Position numbers and translations under genes: made by a program. Positions 18,407-26,895 of a DNA stretch of 64,000 bases are shown here, in pieces. Position 1 is the first letter of the stretch, and each line of letters starts with the position of its first letter. The DNA comes from UMGS1124 sp045541255 (GTDB taxonomy: Bacteria > Bacillota_I > Bacilli_A > RF39 > UBA660): NCBI GenBank assembly GCA_045541255.1, contig JAZQIU010000006.1, positions 124,001 through 188,000 of the forward strand, written 5' to 3'. The notes under the pieces are model-generated. The model was not told the origin of the DNA, did no database searches, and saw only the letters and a list, made by a program, of their open reading frames with translations.

Positions 18407-18769
18407 ATGAATATACTTAATAATGATTTAAAAAGATTAGATTTTGAAAATATGATATGGATTATATTTATTATTTTAGCAATATTAAATATATCAGGAG
18501 ATAATTTATTAAAAGATTTTATTGTAACAAATAATAAAAGTGAAGAAATGTATGCTAATAAAATATTTCTATTTGTTTTAGTTATAAGTTTGTTTATATA
18601 TATTTATTTTTATATAAGAAATTATAATGTCTTTGAAAAGGCAAGTGAAGAACAAAAAAAATTTTTTGCTATAAAATTATTAGGTAGTGCTTTTTTAATA
18701 GCAGGTGTAATTTGTTTAATTTATTTTCAATATAAGCAAGTAAATTTTGTGGGTAGTCCGGCTATATAG
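18407..18769 (+). CDS. Small membrane protein, 120 aa
   Basis: Three hydrophobic segments are visible (about residues 17-30, 50-66 and 88-108). Not recognised. The ATG at 18407 has no clear ribosome-binding site and lies only ~14 bases after a terminator, so it may be leaderless or read through from the gene upstream. Confidence 0.6.
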   Translation: MNILNNDLKRLDFENMIWIIFIILAILNISGDNLLKDFIVTNNKSEEMYANKIFLFVLVISLFIYIYFYIRNYNVFEKASEEQKKFFAIKLLGSAFLIAGVICLIYFQYKQVNFVGSPAI

Positions 18770-18853
18770 TGTAAAGAGCGTGTTTAATAGATAAATATAA
18801 GCGTTTTTATTGTGCTTTTTGTATTATAATATAGATAATAGGGAGGCATATAT

Positions 18854-19873
18854 ATGAAATGTGTTAAAATCTTTGATACAAAAAAGTTTGAAGTTGTAAA
18901 AGAAGAAGAACCAGTAAGTAAAAATGGTAGTGTAGTTTTTAAGGTAAATGCTTGTGGAATTTGTGGAAGTGATATTCATTATTGGGATAATGGAGAACCT
19001 AAAGGGTTAATAATGGGACATGAATTTTCTGGAACTGTAATTGATCCTGGAAGTAGAAATGACTTAAAAGTAGGAGATAGAATAACAGGGTTACCTATTT
19101 CTCCTTGTGGTGTTTGTCATTCTTGTAAAAGTGGAAATCCTCAATATTGTAAACTTACTTGGTCTAAAGCTGTAGGGTTGGCTTTAACAAATAGTGGAGG
19201 CTATGCAGAAGTATCTTGTTGTAGAGCTGATATGGTAAAGAAATTACCTGATAATATTACTGATGAAGAAGCTTCTATGGTTGAACCTAGTGCAGTTTCT
19301 TTACATGCGGTTAACTTAGCTAATATGAAAGGCGGAGAAAACGTTCTTGTTATAGGTGGTGGAATTATTGGTTTAATGTGTGCTGAATTTGCAAAATTAA
19401 AAGGAGCCAAATATGTTGCTTTATTAGAAACCAATGAAATGCGTGGCAAAAAAGCTTTGAATTTTGGTAAAGTAGATGAATTTTATAATGCTATGGATGG
19501 AAATGTTATCCCTGAATTAGTTCAAAAAACTATAGGTGGTTTTGATGTAGTATTAGAATGTTGTGGAAATGGTCCTGCGGTAAGTGAAGCAATAATGGCT
19601 GTAAAACCTGGAGGTACAATTGTTTTAGTAGGAGTTTCTACTGCACCAATAACAGTACCTTTAGTTATGAGTGTTATGGGAGAAGTTACAATGCAAGGTG
19701 CTATTGCATACACAGTAAAAGAGTTTGAAGAATGTATTGATTTAATTGCTAATAAACAAATAGATGTTTCAAAATATATAGATGATATTGTTAATTTAGA
19801 AGGAGTACAAAAAGCATTTGAAAGACTTACTAGTGGTAGTGATGATGCTATTAAGATAATAATAAAACCATAA
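18854..19873 (+). CDS. Zinc-dependent alcohol/polyol dehydrogenase
   Basis: 339 aa medium-chain dehydrogenase. Catalytic zinc ligands are Cys in CGICGSD and GHE in MGHEFSG. The structural zinc site is CGVCHSCKSGNPQYC (about residues 85-99). The Rossmann motif is GGGIIGLM (around 168). The overall form is closest to sorbitol, xylitol or butanediol dehydrogenases. It should oxidise a secondary alcohol or polyol with NAD(H); the exact substrate is unclear. GGGAGG precedes the ATG, and the gene is flanked by its own terminator. Confidence 0.9.
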   Translation: MKCVKIFDTKKFEVVKEEEPVSKNGSVVFKVNACGICGSDIHYWDNGEPKGLIMGHEFSGTVIDPGSRNDLKVGDRITGLPISPCGVCHSCKSGNPQYCKLTWSKAVGLALTNSGGYAEVSCCRADMVKKLPDNITDEEASMVEPSAVSLHAVNLANMKGGENVLVIGGGIIGLMCAEFAKLKGAKYVALLETNEMRGKKALNFGKVDEFYNAMDGNVIPELVQKTIGGFDVVLECCGNGPAVSEAIMAVKPGGTIVLVGVSTAPITVPLVMSVMGEVTMQGAIAYTVKEFEECIDLIANKQIDVSKYIDDIVNLEGVQKAFERLTSGSDDAIKIIIKP

Positions 19874-19901
19874 AAAGTGTTTAAAAATACACTTTTTTAT
19901 T
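19873..19901 (+). terminator. Terminator after alcohol dehydrogenase gene
   Basis: AAAAGTGT and ACACTTTT arms around a TTAAAAAT loop, continuing into T residues. Confidence 0.85.
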
Positions 19902-19946
19902 TTAGTTATATAATTTTTATGTTAAAATAACTATTAGGTGGTTATA

Positions 19947-20450
19947 ATGGTAAAAAATTCAAAGAGATTAAAACAAGCAAAGTTTGAAAGTGAAGATGTT
20001 GCTCAAATTAGAAATTTAATTATTATATTTGTTATAGTTGTATTAGTTTGTGTAGGACTTTATTTTTTAACAGATACTATGATTAAAAGAGAAAGTAACA
20101 ATAATGATAATACTACTCAAAAAGTAGAGATAGATTATGATATTGCTACTGTTGGTACTATGTTTAATAGAATTGAAGAAGAATATTATGTTTTAATGTA
20201 TTCTAGTGAAAATGATAGTAAATTAGATAGTGTCTTAAATAAATATAGAAGTAGTGATAATTATATTAAAACTTATTTTATTGATTTAGATAAAAAAGTT
20301 AATAGTTCTGTTTTAGGAGATGAATTAGTTAAGGCTCCTAAAAATAGTAAAGATGTTAAAGTTATAGGAGCTACATTATATAAAATAAAAAAAGGTAGCG
20401 TTATTAAATGTTATAGTGGTATAGATGAAATAACTAATGTTTTGAGTTAG
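19947..20450 (+). CDS. Membrane-anchored hypothetical protein
   Basis: 167 aa. A basic N-terminus is followed by one transmembrane helix (about residues 24-46) and a ~115-residue extracellular domain. The C-terminal half (YVLMYSSENDS, IDLDKKVNS, GATLYKIKKG) has the spacing of a thioredoxin-like fold but lacks a CxxC, so this is only a suggestion. AGGTGG fixes the start at 19947. It precedes the GreA-like gene. Confidence 0.65.
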   Translation: MVKNSKRLKQAKFESEDVAQIRNLIIIFVIVVLVCVGLYFLTDTMIKRESNNNDNTTQKVEIDYDIATVGTMFNRIEEEYYVLMYSSENDSKLDSVLNKYRSSDNYIKTYFIDLDKKVNSSVLGDELVKAPKNSKDVKVIGATLYKIKKGSVIKCYSGIDEITNVLS

Positions 20451-20467
20451 TTATTTTTTTGTGTGAT

Positions 20468-20575
20468 TTGACTTTTGGATAAAAATATGGTAAACTTTAC
20501 TTATCAATTGGGGGATTGGTTAGTTTATACAATATCTTTATCTTCCTTTTGGGAAGTTTTTTAATTAGGGGGAAA
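20468..20575 (+). promoter_or_regulatory. Promoter and leader of the GreA-like gene
   Basis: TTGACT near 20469 and TAAACT 17 bases later form a sigma-A-type promoter. The leader carries a short hairpin (CTTCC and GGAAG, near 20541-20556) followed by six T, then the GGGGG ribosome site. The hairpin could be an attenuator, but the stem is only 5 bp. Confidence 0.5.
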
Positions 20576-20579
20576 AATT

Positions 20580-21086
20580 ATGGGTTATTATACTAGAGAA
20601 GGATTTAAAAAATTAAGAAATAGTTTAGATGAAACGAGAATTGAGTATGAACAAAGTTTAAGAAGATTAGGTGATGTAGAAAAAGATAATAATTTATCTG
20701 AAAGTACTGAATTTATTCAAGAACGTTTTAAAATAACTTATTCTTATAGTGCTGAAAGAAGTAAAATAATAGAAAATTTAAATAATGCTGTTATCATTGA
20801 AGATACTGAAGAATATAAAAATTGGGATGGACAAACTATTTCTAGAAAATGTGAAGTAACTGTAGATTATAATGGAACTGAAGTTACTTATAAAATATTA
20901 GGTGAAAACGAAGCTGATATAGATAATGATGTTTTATCTTGTAGTGCTCCAATAGTTCTTTCTATGTTAGGTCATAGAGTTGGAGAGTTTATCGATTTTA
21001 ATGGTAATACTATTTATGTTGAAAATATAAGACGTATTAATGATGATTTAACACAAGAAAAAGTTTATACTAAAAGTTCGAGATAA
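20580..21086 (+). CDS. GreA/GreB family transcription elongation factor
   Basis: 168 aa. The N-terminal ~75 residues form the coiled-coil that enters the RNA polymerase secondary channel, with acidic tip residues expected around the EKDNNLSES segment. The C-terminal FKBP-like domain contains the SCSAPIVLSMLGHRVGE motif, a version of the GreA SPLGxALLGxxxGD signature. It would promote cleavage of backtracked RNA. It differs enough from canonical GreA (the SP of SPxG is SA here) that a paralogue role is possible. TAGGGGGA precedes the ATG. Confidence 0.82.
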   Translation: MGYYTREGFKKLRNSLDETRIEYEQSLRRLGDVEKDNNLSESTEFIQERFKITYSYSAERSKIIENLNNAVIIEDTEEYKNWDGQTISRKCEVTVDYNGTEVTYKILGENEADIDNDVLSCSAPIVLSMLGHRVGEFIDFNGNTIYVENIRRINDDLTQEKVYTKSSR

Positions 21087-21112
21087 TATTTAATTATATT
21101 ATCTTTTTTTTA
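21083..21112 (+). terminator. Terminator after GreA-like gene
   Basis: GATAAT and ATTATC arms around an AT-rich loop followed by seven T, starting at the gene's last codon. Confidence 0.8.
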
Positions 21113-21149
21113 TTTTATAATTATGATAAAATTACTTTGGAGATAATTT

Positions 21150-22340
21150 ATGAAAAAAAATATAAGATTAAACTTTATACAATTAGCTATTATAGTTTCA
21201 ATACCTACATTAATTATGTCTATTATAAGTGGTTCGTTAATTTATAATAGGTTAAATAGTGGTAAAGTAACAACTACTAATAATAAATATGTAAATGAAT
21301 TTATAAGTACTTATAATAAATTATTAGATGAGTATTATGAAGATTTAGATGAAAATAAATTGGTAGATGCTGCAATTAATGGTATGCTTTCGTATACTGG
21401 AGATGATTATACTATTTATATGAATGAAGATGCTACCGAATCTTTAAACGAAAAGTTAGAAGGTACTTATGAAGGTGTAGGTATAAGAATAAGTTTGAAT
21501 GATAATAATGAAATATATATTTATGAAATATTTGATAATTCACCTGCTAAAACCGCTGGAATGCTAGTTGGAGATATTTTATTATCAATAAATGGTAAAG
21601 AATTAGTAGGTAAATCAACAGAAGAAGCTTCTTTGATAATACAAAACAGTAAAGATACTAAGTTTGTTATTGGGGTAAAACGTAATGGAGAAATATTATC
21701 TTTTGAGGTTGAAAGAAAAACATTAATAGTACCTGCTATAAGTAGTTCAATAAAAGAAATAAATGGTAGAAAAATAGGTTATATTTATTTAGAAACTTTT
21801 TCGAATACTCTTGATACACAAGTTGAGTCTACTTTGTTGAGTATGGAAAGTGCTGGTATTGAATCTTTAATTATAGATGTAAGATATAATACTGGTGGAT
21901 ATTTATCTAGTTGTACAAATATAATAGAGTTATTTTTAGAAAAAGATAAGTTAATGTACACAATAAAATCTAAGAAAGATAGTACTGATTATAAAGATAC
22001 TACTGATACAAAAAGAAATTATCCAATTGTTGTTTTAATAAATGGAAGTAGTGCAAGTGCAAGTGAAATTTTAGCTAGTTCTTTGAAGTATAGTTATGGT
22101 GCTACTATTGTTGGTACTAAAAGTTATGGAAAAGGTAAAGTTCAAACTACTGGTACTTTAGAAGATGGAACAATGATTAAGTATACATCTGCTCGTTGGT
22201 TTATGCCAAATGGTGAGTGTTTAGATGAAAAAGGTTTAGAACCTGATATAAAAGTAGATTTAAGTGAAGAATATATAAAAAATCCAATAGAGGAAAATGA
22301 TAATCAACTAAATGAAGCTTTAAAAATATTGTCAAATTAG
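21150..22340 (+). CDS. S41 family C-terminal processing peptidase
   Basis: 396 aa. An N-terminal membrane anchor (about residues 10-30) leads to a PDZ domain (GVGIRIS through IGVKRNGE, ~105-180) and the S41 catalytic domain. The nucleophile serine lies in NGSSASASE and the general-base lysine in GTKSYGKGKVQ. CtpA/CtpB proteases cleave periplasmic or extracellular substrates near their C-termini, and CtpB helps start the SpoIVFB signal in Bacillus sporulation. This gene sits directly upstream of spo0A, where Bacillus and Clostridium keep spoIVB, another PDZ protease. TTGGAGA precedes the ATG. Confidence 0.92.
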   Translation: MKKNIRLNFIQLAIIVSIPTLIMSIISGSLIYNRLNSGKVTTTNNKYVNEFISTYNKLLDEYYEDLDENKLVDAAINGMLSYTGDDYTIYMNEDATESLNEKLEGTYEGVGIRISLNDNNEIYIYEIFDNSPAKTAGMLVGDILLSINGKELVGKSTEEASLIIQNSKDTKFVIGVKRNGEILSFEVERKTLIVPAISSSIKEINGRKIGYIYLETFSNTLDTQVESTLLSMESAGIESLIIDVRYNTGGYLSSCTNIIELFLEKDKLMYTIKSKKDSTDYKDTTDTKRNYPIVVLINGSSASASEILASSLKYSYGATIVGTKSYGKGKVQTTGTLEDGTMIKYTSARWFMPNGECLDEKGLEPDIKVDLSEEYIKNPIEENDNQLNEALKILSN

Positions 22341-22357
22341 TTTTCGACAATATTTTT
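22323..22357 (+). terminator. Terminator after S41 peptidase gene
   Basis: AAATATTGTC and GACAATATTT arms form a 10-bp stem around the S41 stop codon, followed by T residues. Confidence 0.88.
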
Positions 22358-22440
22358 CTTTTGTTGACAAATCTTTACAACACTTTACAAAATATTTTCT
22401 TTCTATTTGTCGTTTACTATACTATAATTAGATTGCGTGC
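22343..22440 (+). promoter_or_regulatory. spo0A promoter region with 0A-box-like sites
   Basis: TTCGACA at 22343-22349 is the exact reverse complement of the core 0A box TGTCGAA, though it falls in the terminator stem. TTTGTCGTT at 22406-22414 matches 7 of 9 bases of the TTTGTCGAA consensus and overlaps the -35 region of a TATAAT at 22433-22438. A second promoter-like TTGACA lies at 22364. This layout would allow Spo0A~P autoregulation, as known in Bacillus. Confidence 0.5.
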
Positions 22441-22466
22441 AGTAATTAGAGGAGAGAAAAATAATT

Positions 22467-23216
22467 ATGAAAAATAAAATACGTGTAGTACTTGTTGATT
22501 TAGATAATGAACAACTTAGAAGTATTGAGAAGTATTTTAGTAATCACGCAGTAATTGATATTGTTAGAACTTATAATGATGGTTTAAGTGCTATAAATTA
22601 TATTAAAGAAAATAGTAATAAATTTGATTTAGTTATAATGGATTTATTATTATCTAATAAAGATGGTTTAAGTATTATTAAAGATATGAGGGATAATGAT
22701 ATTAATAAAAATATAATAGTTTTAACAGGATATAATTCATTAGATATAATTAAACAAGTTAGTTTATATAATATAAATTATTTTATGTTAAAACCATTTG
22801 ATTTAAAAGATTTAGAATATCAAGTATTAAATATAAGAGAAAATCAATCTTGTATAGTTGATAGAAATAAAGAGTTGCAAACTAATATTACGAGCTTGTT
22901 ACATTCTTTAGGAGTACCTTCGCATATAAAAGGATACGAATATATACGAGAAGGCATAGGATTAATGTATAATAATCCTAAAATGTTAGGCGCTATAACA
23001 AAAGAAATGTATCCAGAAATAGCTGTAAAATATAATACTACAAGTAGTCGTGTTGAACGTGCTATTAGACATGCAATTGAAGTAAGTTGGTCTAGAGGAG
23101 ATTATGATTTAATGGAAGAAGTTTTTGGTCATAGTGTTGATTATGATAGAGCTAAACCAACTAATTCAGAGTTTATAGCTACTTTAGCAGATAAATTAAG
23201 ATTAGAAACAAGATAG
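22467..23216 (+). CDS. spo0A: Sporulation master regulator Spo0A
   Basis: 249 aa response regulator. The receiver domain (residues ~5-120) has the phospho-acceptor Asp in LVIMDLLL, the Thr in VLTGYNS and the Lys in MLKPFD. The C-terminal DNA-binding domain carries the highly conserved Spo0A blocks LGVPSHIKGYEY, TSSRVERAIRHAIE and KPTNSEFIATLADKLR. Phosphorylated Spo0A binds 0A boxes and commits the cell to endospore formation. AGAGGAGAG precedes the ATG. The gene follows an S41 peptidase gene. Its presence fits the cotJ spore-coat genes later in the window. Confidence 0.96.
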   Translation: MKNKIRVVLVDLDNEQLRSIEKYFSNHAVIDIVRTYNDGLSAINYIKENSNKFDLVIMDLLLSNKDGLSIIKDMRDNDINKNIIVLTGYNSLDIIKQVSLYNINYFMLKPFDLKDLEYQVLNIRENQSCIVDRNKELQTNITSLLHSLGVPSHIKGYEYIREGIGLMYNNPKMLGAITKEMYPEIAVKYNTTSSRVERAIRHAIEVSWSRGDYDLMEEVFGHSVDYDRAKPTNSEFIATLADKLRLETR

Positions 23217-23276
23217 TGAATAAAATATAAATTTTATCCTCATTATAATCATAAGATTTATAAGGAGGATTTTTTA

Positions 23277-25136
23277 ATGGATAAAAATAGTAAGGATTGT
23301 GTGAAAGAGTATTTAAAGTTAGCAGAAAGAGAAATGTTAAAATTAAATCATCCATATGTAGGTAGTGAACATTTGATTTTAGCACTATTAAAAAATAAAG
23401 ATATTATAGGCGTTTGTGAACCGTATGATTTATCATATGAATTATTTAAAAATGAATTGATTAATATAATTGGTACATCAAATGTAAAGTCTACAACTAT
23501 TTTACATACTCCTTTATTGAAAAGTATAATTAATGATGCTAAAACTGATGCTTATGAAAATAATAAAGGTATTGTAACTCCTAAACATTTAATGATAAGT
23601 GTATTAGAAAGTGGAGATGGTATAGGTGTTAGAATTCTTATTAGTTTGGGTATTGATTTAGAAAGTATATACAAAGATTTAAAAAGAGAATTTAATCCCT
23701 TATTAAATACGTTAAATAAATATGGTTATGATATGTCTATTAACGATACTAATTTGGCAGGTAGAGAAAATGAATTAGAACAAATAATTGAGATATTATT
23801 AAGAAAGAACAAAAATAATCCTTTATTAGTTGGAGAAGCTGGTGTTGGTAAAACAGCATTAGTAGAAGCATTGGCTACTAAGATTAATAACGACAATTAT
23901 TTAGAATTAAAAGGTTATAAAATTTTTAATTTAGATATGTCTTTATTATTAGCTGGCAGTAAATATAGAGGAGATTTTGAAGAACGATTAAATTCTGTTA
24001 TAAAAGAAGTTATTGATAATGGAAAAATTATTCTTTTTATAGATGAGATACATACGATAATAAATGCTGGAGGTAGTGAAGGTGCTATTGATGCAGCAAA
24101 TATTTTAAAACCTTATTTGTCTAAAGGTGATTTAAAAATTATTGGTGCTACAACTACACATGAATATGATAAATATATTTCTAAAGATAAAGCTTTAGTA
24201 AGAAGGTTTGATGTTGTAAGTATTTCAGAACCTAATTTAGAAATGGTAAAAGATATTTTATATAAGATAAAAGATAATTATAAAAAATATCATAATATTA
24301 ATATAACTAAAAATAATTTAGATATGATTATAGAATATTCTAATAAATTTATTTTTGATAAAAAAAATCCAGATAAAACTATAGATGTTTTGGATAGTGT
24401 ATGTTCATTAGTAAGAAATAGTGGTAAAAGAACAATAACAAGAAGTGATGTTGAATGTGTAATTGGTAGAAAAATAAATAGAAAATTAAAAATAGATAAA
24501 GAAGTAATTTTAAATAATTTACTAAAAAAGGTTTATGGACAAAAAGATGCTATTAGTAATATATTAAATATTTTAGAATGTGAGGGTTTTAAAAGTATTT
24601 TATTGTTAGGTGGAATTGGAGTTGGAAAAACTTTAAGTGTAAAAGAAATTAGTAGAGAGTTAGGCATGAATTTAATTCATATAGATATGAGTGAATATTC
24701 AAATTATTATAGTATTAATAGTTTTTATAGCGGAGAAAATAGTTTATATAGTAAGTTAAAAAATAATAGTATTATTTTATTTGATAATATAGAAAAGTGT
24801 AATATAAATATTTTAAATATGTTAATGAAGATAATAGATGATAAAAAAATAAAAGATAAAGTTTTAAATAATTGTATAATATTTTTAAGTGCTACTAATA
24901 AAGTTAAATATAATATAGGTTTTAGTAGATGTATTGATAGTATTTATTATGATAAAAAAGAAATTTTAGATAGTGTTGATTATGTTGTTAAATTTGCTGA
25001 TATTTGTGAAGAAGATGTTAATGAATATATCATTTCTAATGGAGTAAAGAATTTTGATATATCAATGTGTGACTATAAGAATTATGGGTTTAGGGGTGTT
25101 AAAATAAGTTTAAATAGTAAGAATATAATTAAATAA
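23277..25136 (+). CDS. ClpC/ClpB-like AAA+ ATPase with degenerate second ATPase domain
   Basis: 619 aa, well below the ~810 aa of ClpC. Residues 1-140 are the double Clp N domain. D1 (about 150-390) looks intact, with Walker A GEAGVGKTA, Walker B FIDEIHT and the VRRF arginine finger. The coiled-coil M domain is absent or minimal. D2 is short (about 410-610): Walker A GGIGVGKT is present, but Walker B reads LFDNIEK, with Asn in place of the catalytic Glu. No ClpP-binding loop is seen. It may be a non-proteolytic remodeller or adaptor. AAGGAGGA precedes the ATG. Confidence 0.82.
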   Translation: MDKNSKDCVKEYLKLAEREMLKLNHPYVGSEHLILALLKNKDIIGVCEPYDLSYELFKNELINIIGTSNVKSTTILHTPLLKSIINDAKTDAYENNKGIVTPKHLMISVLESGDGIGVRILISLGIDLESIYKDLKREFNPLLNTLNKYGYDMSINDTNLAGRENELEQIIEILLRKNKNNPLLVGEAGVGKTALVEALATKINNDNYLELKGYKIFNLDMSLLLAGSKYRGDFEERLNSVIKEVIDNGKIILFIDEIHTIINAGGSEGAIDAANILKPYLSKGDLKIIGATTTHEYDKYISKDKALVRRFDVVSISEPNLEMVKDILYKIKDNYKKYHNINITKNNLDMIIEYSNKFIFDKKNPDKTIDVLDSVCSLVRNSGKRTITRSDVECVIGRKINRKLKIDKEVILNNLLKKVYGQKDAISNILNILECEGFKSILLLGGIGVGKTLSVKEISRELGMNLIHIDMSEYSNYYSINSFYSGENSLYSKLKNNSIILFDNIEKCNINILNMLMKIIDDKKIKDKVLNNCIIFLSATNKVKYNIGFSRCIDSIYYDKKEILDSVDYVVKFADICEEDVNEYIISNGVKNFDISMCDYKNYGFRGVKISLNSKNIIK

Positions 25137-25158
25137 CTCTTTTGGGTTATTTTTATTT
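25131..25158 (+). terminator. Terminator after Clp-like gene
   Basis: AATAAC and GGTTATT arms overlap the stop codon, followed by a T-rich tract. Confidence 0.7.
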
Positions 25159-25202
25159 TATTTTTTTATTATTTATTATATAATATTGCTCGGTGACTTT
25201 TT

Positions 25203-25448
25203 ATGAAAGATTATATTTATATATATGATGACAATAATAATAAATTAAAGATGGAAGTAGTTTTAAAATTTAATATAGATGGTTATAAATATAATTATAT
25301 TATTTATAAAGATGAAAAAGATTATTTTGTTGCTAAATATGTTGGTGGTAATATAGTTGATTTAAATACAGATTTAAGTAAGAGGGAAATTAAGTTTTGT
25401 GAAAAAATGTTAGAAAGGTTTATAAAAAATGAAACTGAAAGTAAATAA
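25203..25448 (+). CDS. DUF1292 family protein
   Basis: 81 aa. The order of strands and the IIYKDEKDYFVAKYV core match DUF1292 (YrzB-like) proteins, small soluble proteins of unknown role found throughout Bacillota. CGGTGA precedes the ATG. Its last 20 bases overlap the next gene. Confidence 0.75.
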   Translation: MKDYIYIYDDNNNKLKMEVVLKFNIDGYKYNYIIYKDEKDYFVAKYVGGNIVDLNTDLSKREIKFCEKMLERFIKNETESK

Positions 25449-26841
25449 GAAACATAAAAAAGCTGATGTTAGTAAAATGAGTTTTGGGAAAAAGGTTGGA
25501 TTAACATTAGGTGGATTTGGTATTGTGGCATTTCTATTTTCTGGATGTTGTTTTCAATGTTTTATACCTTGGACAACTGATATTCCTCATACTTATGAAT
25601 ATGCTGTTCGTCAGTCAAAAGAACCAATTTGTATATATGATGAAGATTTAGAAAAATTAACAGAATTAGAATTACAAGTAAAAAAACGGAAAGATCTTTC
25701 GTGGTTAAATAAATGTAAAAATTTACAAGAGTTAACTTTAATTTTTGATAAAGATAATGTTGATACAACTTGTTTGAAAGATATTAAAAAATTAGAAAAA
25801 TTAAAGTGTGTGATAATAAAATCTAGTACAGATGATATTATATTTGATTCTAATAGTTTTTCATTTTTGATTAAAGATAAAATAAGTAGATTAACATTAG
25901 ATGGTGTTTGCATAGATGATGACTTTTTAGAGGAATTTATTAATTTGAAATATCTTTCTATTTCAGAAAACTTCTTTAATACTTGTATAGATTTTTCTAA
26001 ATTTTCTAAGTTAGAAGTATTAGATTTAGGTAATAATCAACCATATAATATTGCTATGTTTTTGAATAATGATAGTTGTAAACATATTTTTTATGATAAA
26101 AATATTAAAGTTTTATATAATTCTGATGAAGAGTTTGATTTAAAGGAAATCTGTACTAATTTTAAACTTTCAGTATCTGATTTTGGAAATAAATCTTTAA
26201 GTGATAGGGCAAAATTAGATTTAGTTTTAACTCAAGTTTTAAACTATCTTGATTATGATCCAAATTTAGATGAAATTGAAGAACAAGGTAAAAAGGCTTT
26301 TCATAATAGATATTATAAAGAAGGGAAATTATATGGAGCTTTAGAATTTCCAGAAGATAATTATGGTAAAGCAATTTGTGGTAATTATGCAGCTTTATTT
26401 ACAGCTTTGGCTAATAGAATTGGATTGGAAGCTTACTATATAACTGGTGTGGGGCATGCTTTTAATTTAGTTAAAATTGATGGGGAGTATTATTATACAG
26501 ATCCTACATGGTTAGATGGAAAAACTTATAATGATGGTAATATAAAAGTATTAGCTATGGATGCTTTGTTGGATGGGGATGGTGATAAATTAGAATGGTA
26601 TTTAGAAGATCCAAATGTGTATCATGATGATTCTCATGTACCTATTGATATACCTTATAATGTACCTTATAATGTTGAAATTAAAGAGATAAAAACAAAA
26701 GAAGAGATAATTGCATATTGTTTACTTATAGGTGGATGTATTGTTTTGATATTTGGAATGTGTTATTTATCTAAAATTCTTTTAAGTGAAGAACCAGAAA
26801 AGTCTAAAACAAAAGTTTTAAAACCGGAAAAAGAAAACTAA
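25429..26841 (+). CDS. Membrane protein with transglutaminase-like domain
   Basis: 470 aa. An N-terminal hydrophobic segment (about residues 26-50, ending in a Cys-rich FSGCCFQC) is followed by a ~200-residue leucine-rich, LRR-like region (LQELTLIF, LEVLDLGNN). The transglutaminase-like core has its catalytic Cys in AICGNYAALF, His in GVGHAFNLV and Asp in YTDPTWLDG. A C-terminal membrane helix (about 425-445) suggests both ends are anchored with the enzyme outside. Such proteins are usually cysteine proteases or cross-linkers of surface proteins. The start overlaps the DUF1292 gene by 20 bases. Confidence 0.78.
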   Translation: MKLKVNKKHKKADVSKMSFGKKVGLTLGGFGIVAFLFSGCCFQCFIPWTTDIPHTYEYAVRQSKEPICIYDEDLEKLTELELQVKKRKDLSWLNKCKNLQELTLIFDKDNVDTTCLKDIKKLEKLKCVIIKSSTDDIIFDSNSFSFLIKDKISRLTLDGVCIDDDFLEEFINLKYLSISENFFNTCIDFSKFSKLEVLDLGNNQPYNIAMFLNNDSCKHIFYDKNIKVLYNSDEEFDLKEICTNFKLSVSDFGNKSLSDRAKLDLVLTQVLNYLDYDPNLDEIEEQGKKAFHNRYYKEGKLYGALEFPEDNYGKAICGNYAALFTALANRIGLEAYYITGVGHAFNLVKIDGEYYYTDPTWLDGKTYNDGNIKVLAMDALLDGDGDKLEWYLEDPNVYHDDSHVPIDIPYNVPYNVEIKEIKTKEEIIAYCLLIGGCIVLIFGMCYLSKILLSEEPEKSKTKVLKPEKEN

Positions 26842-26862
26842 TATCTATTAGTTTTTTTTAAT
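26838..26862 (+). terminator. Terminator after transglutaminase-like gene
   Basis: AACTAAT and ATTAGTT arms around an ATCT loop, then a long T run. It overlaps the stop codon. Confidence 0.88.
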
Positions 26863-26895
26863 TTGTGGTAATATAATTATTAAGGGAGTGGTATT

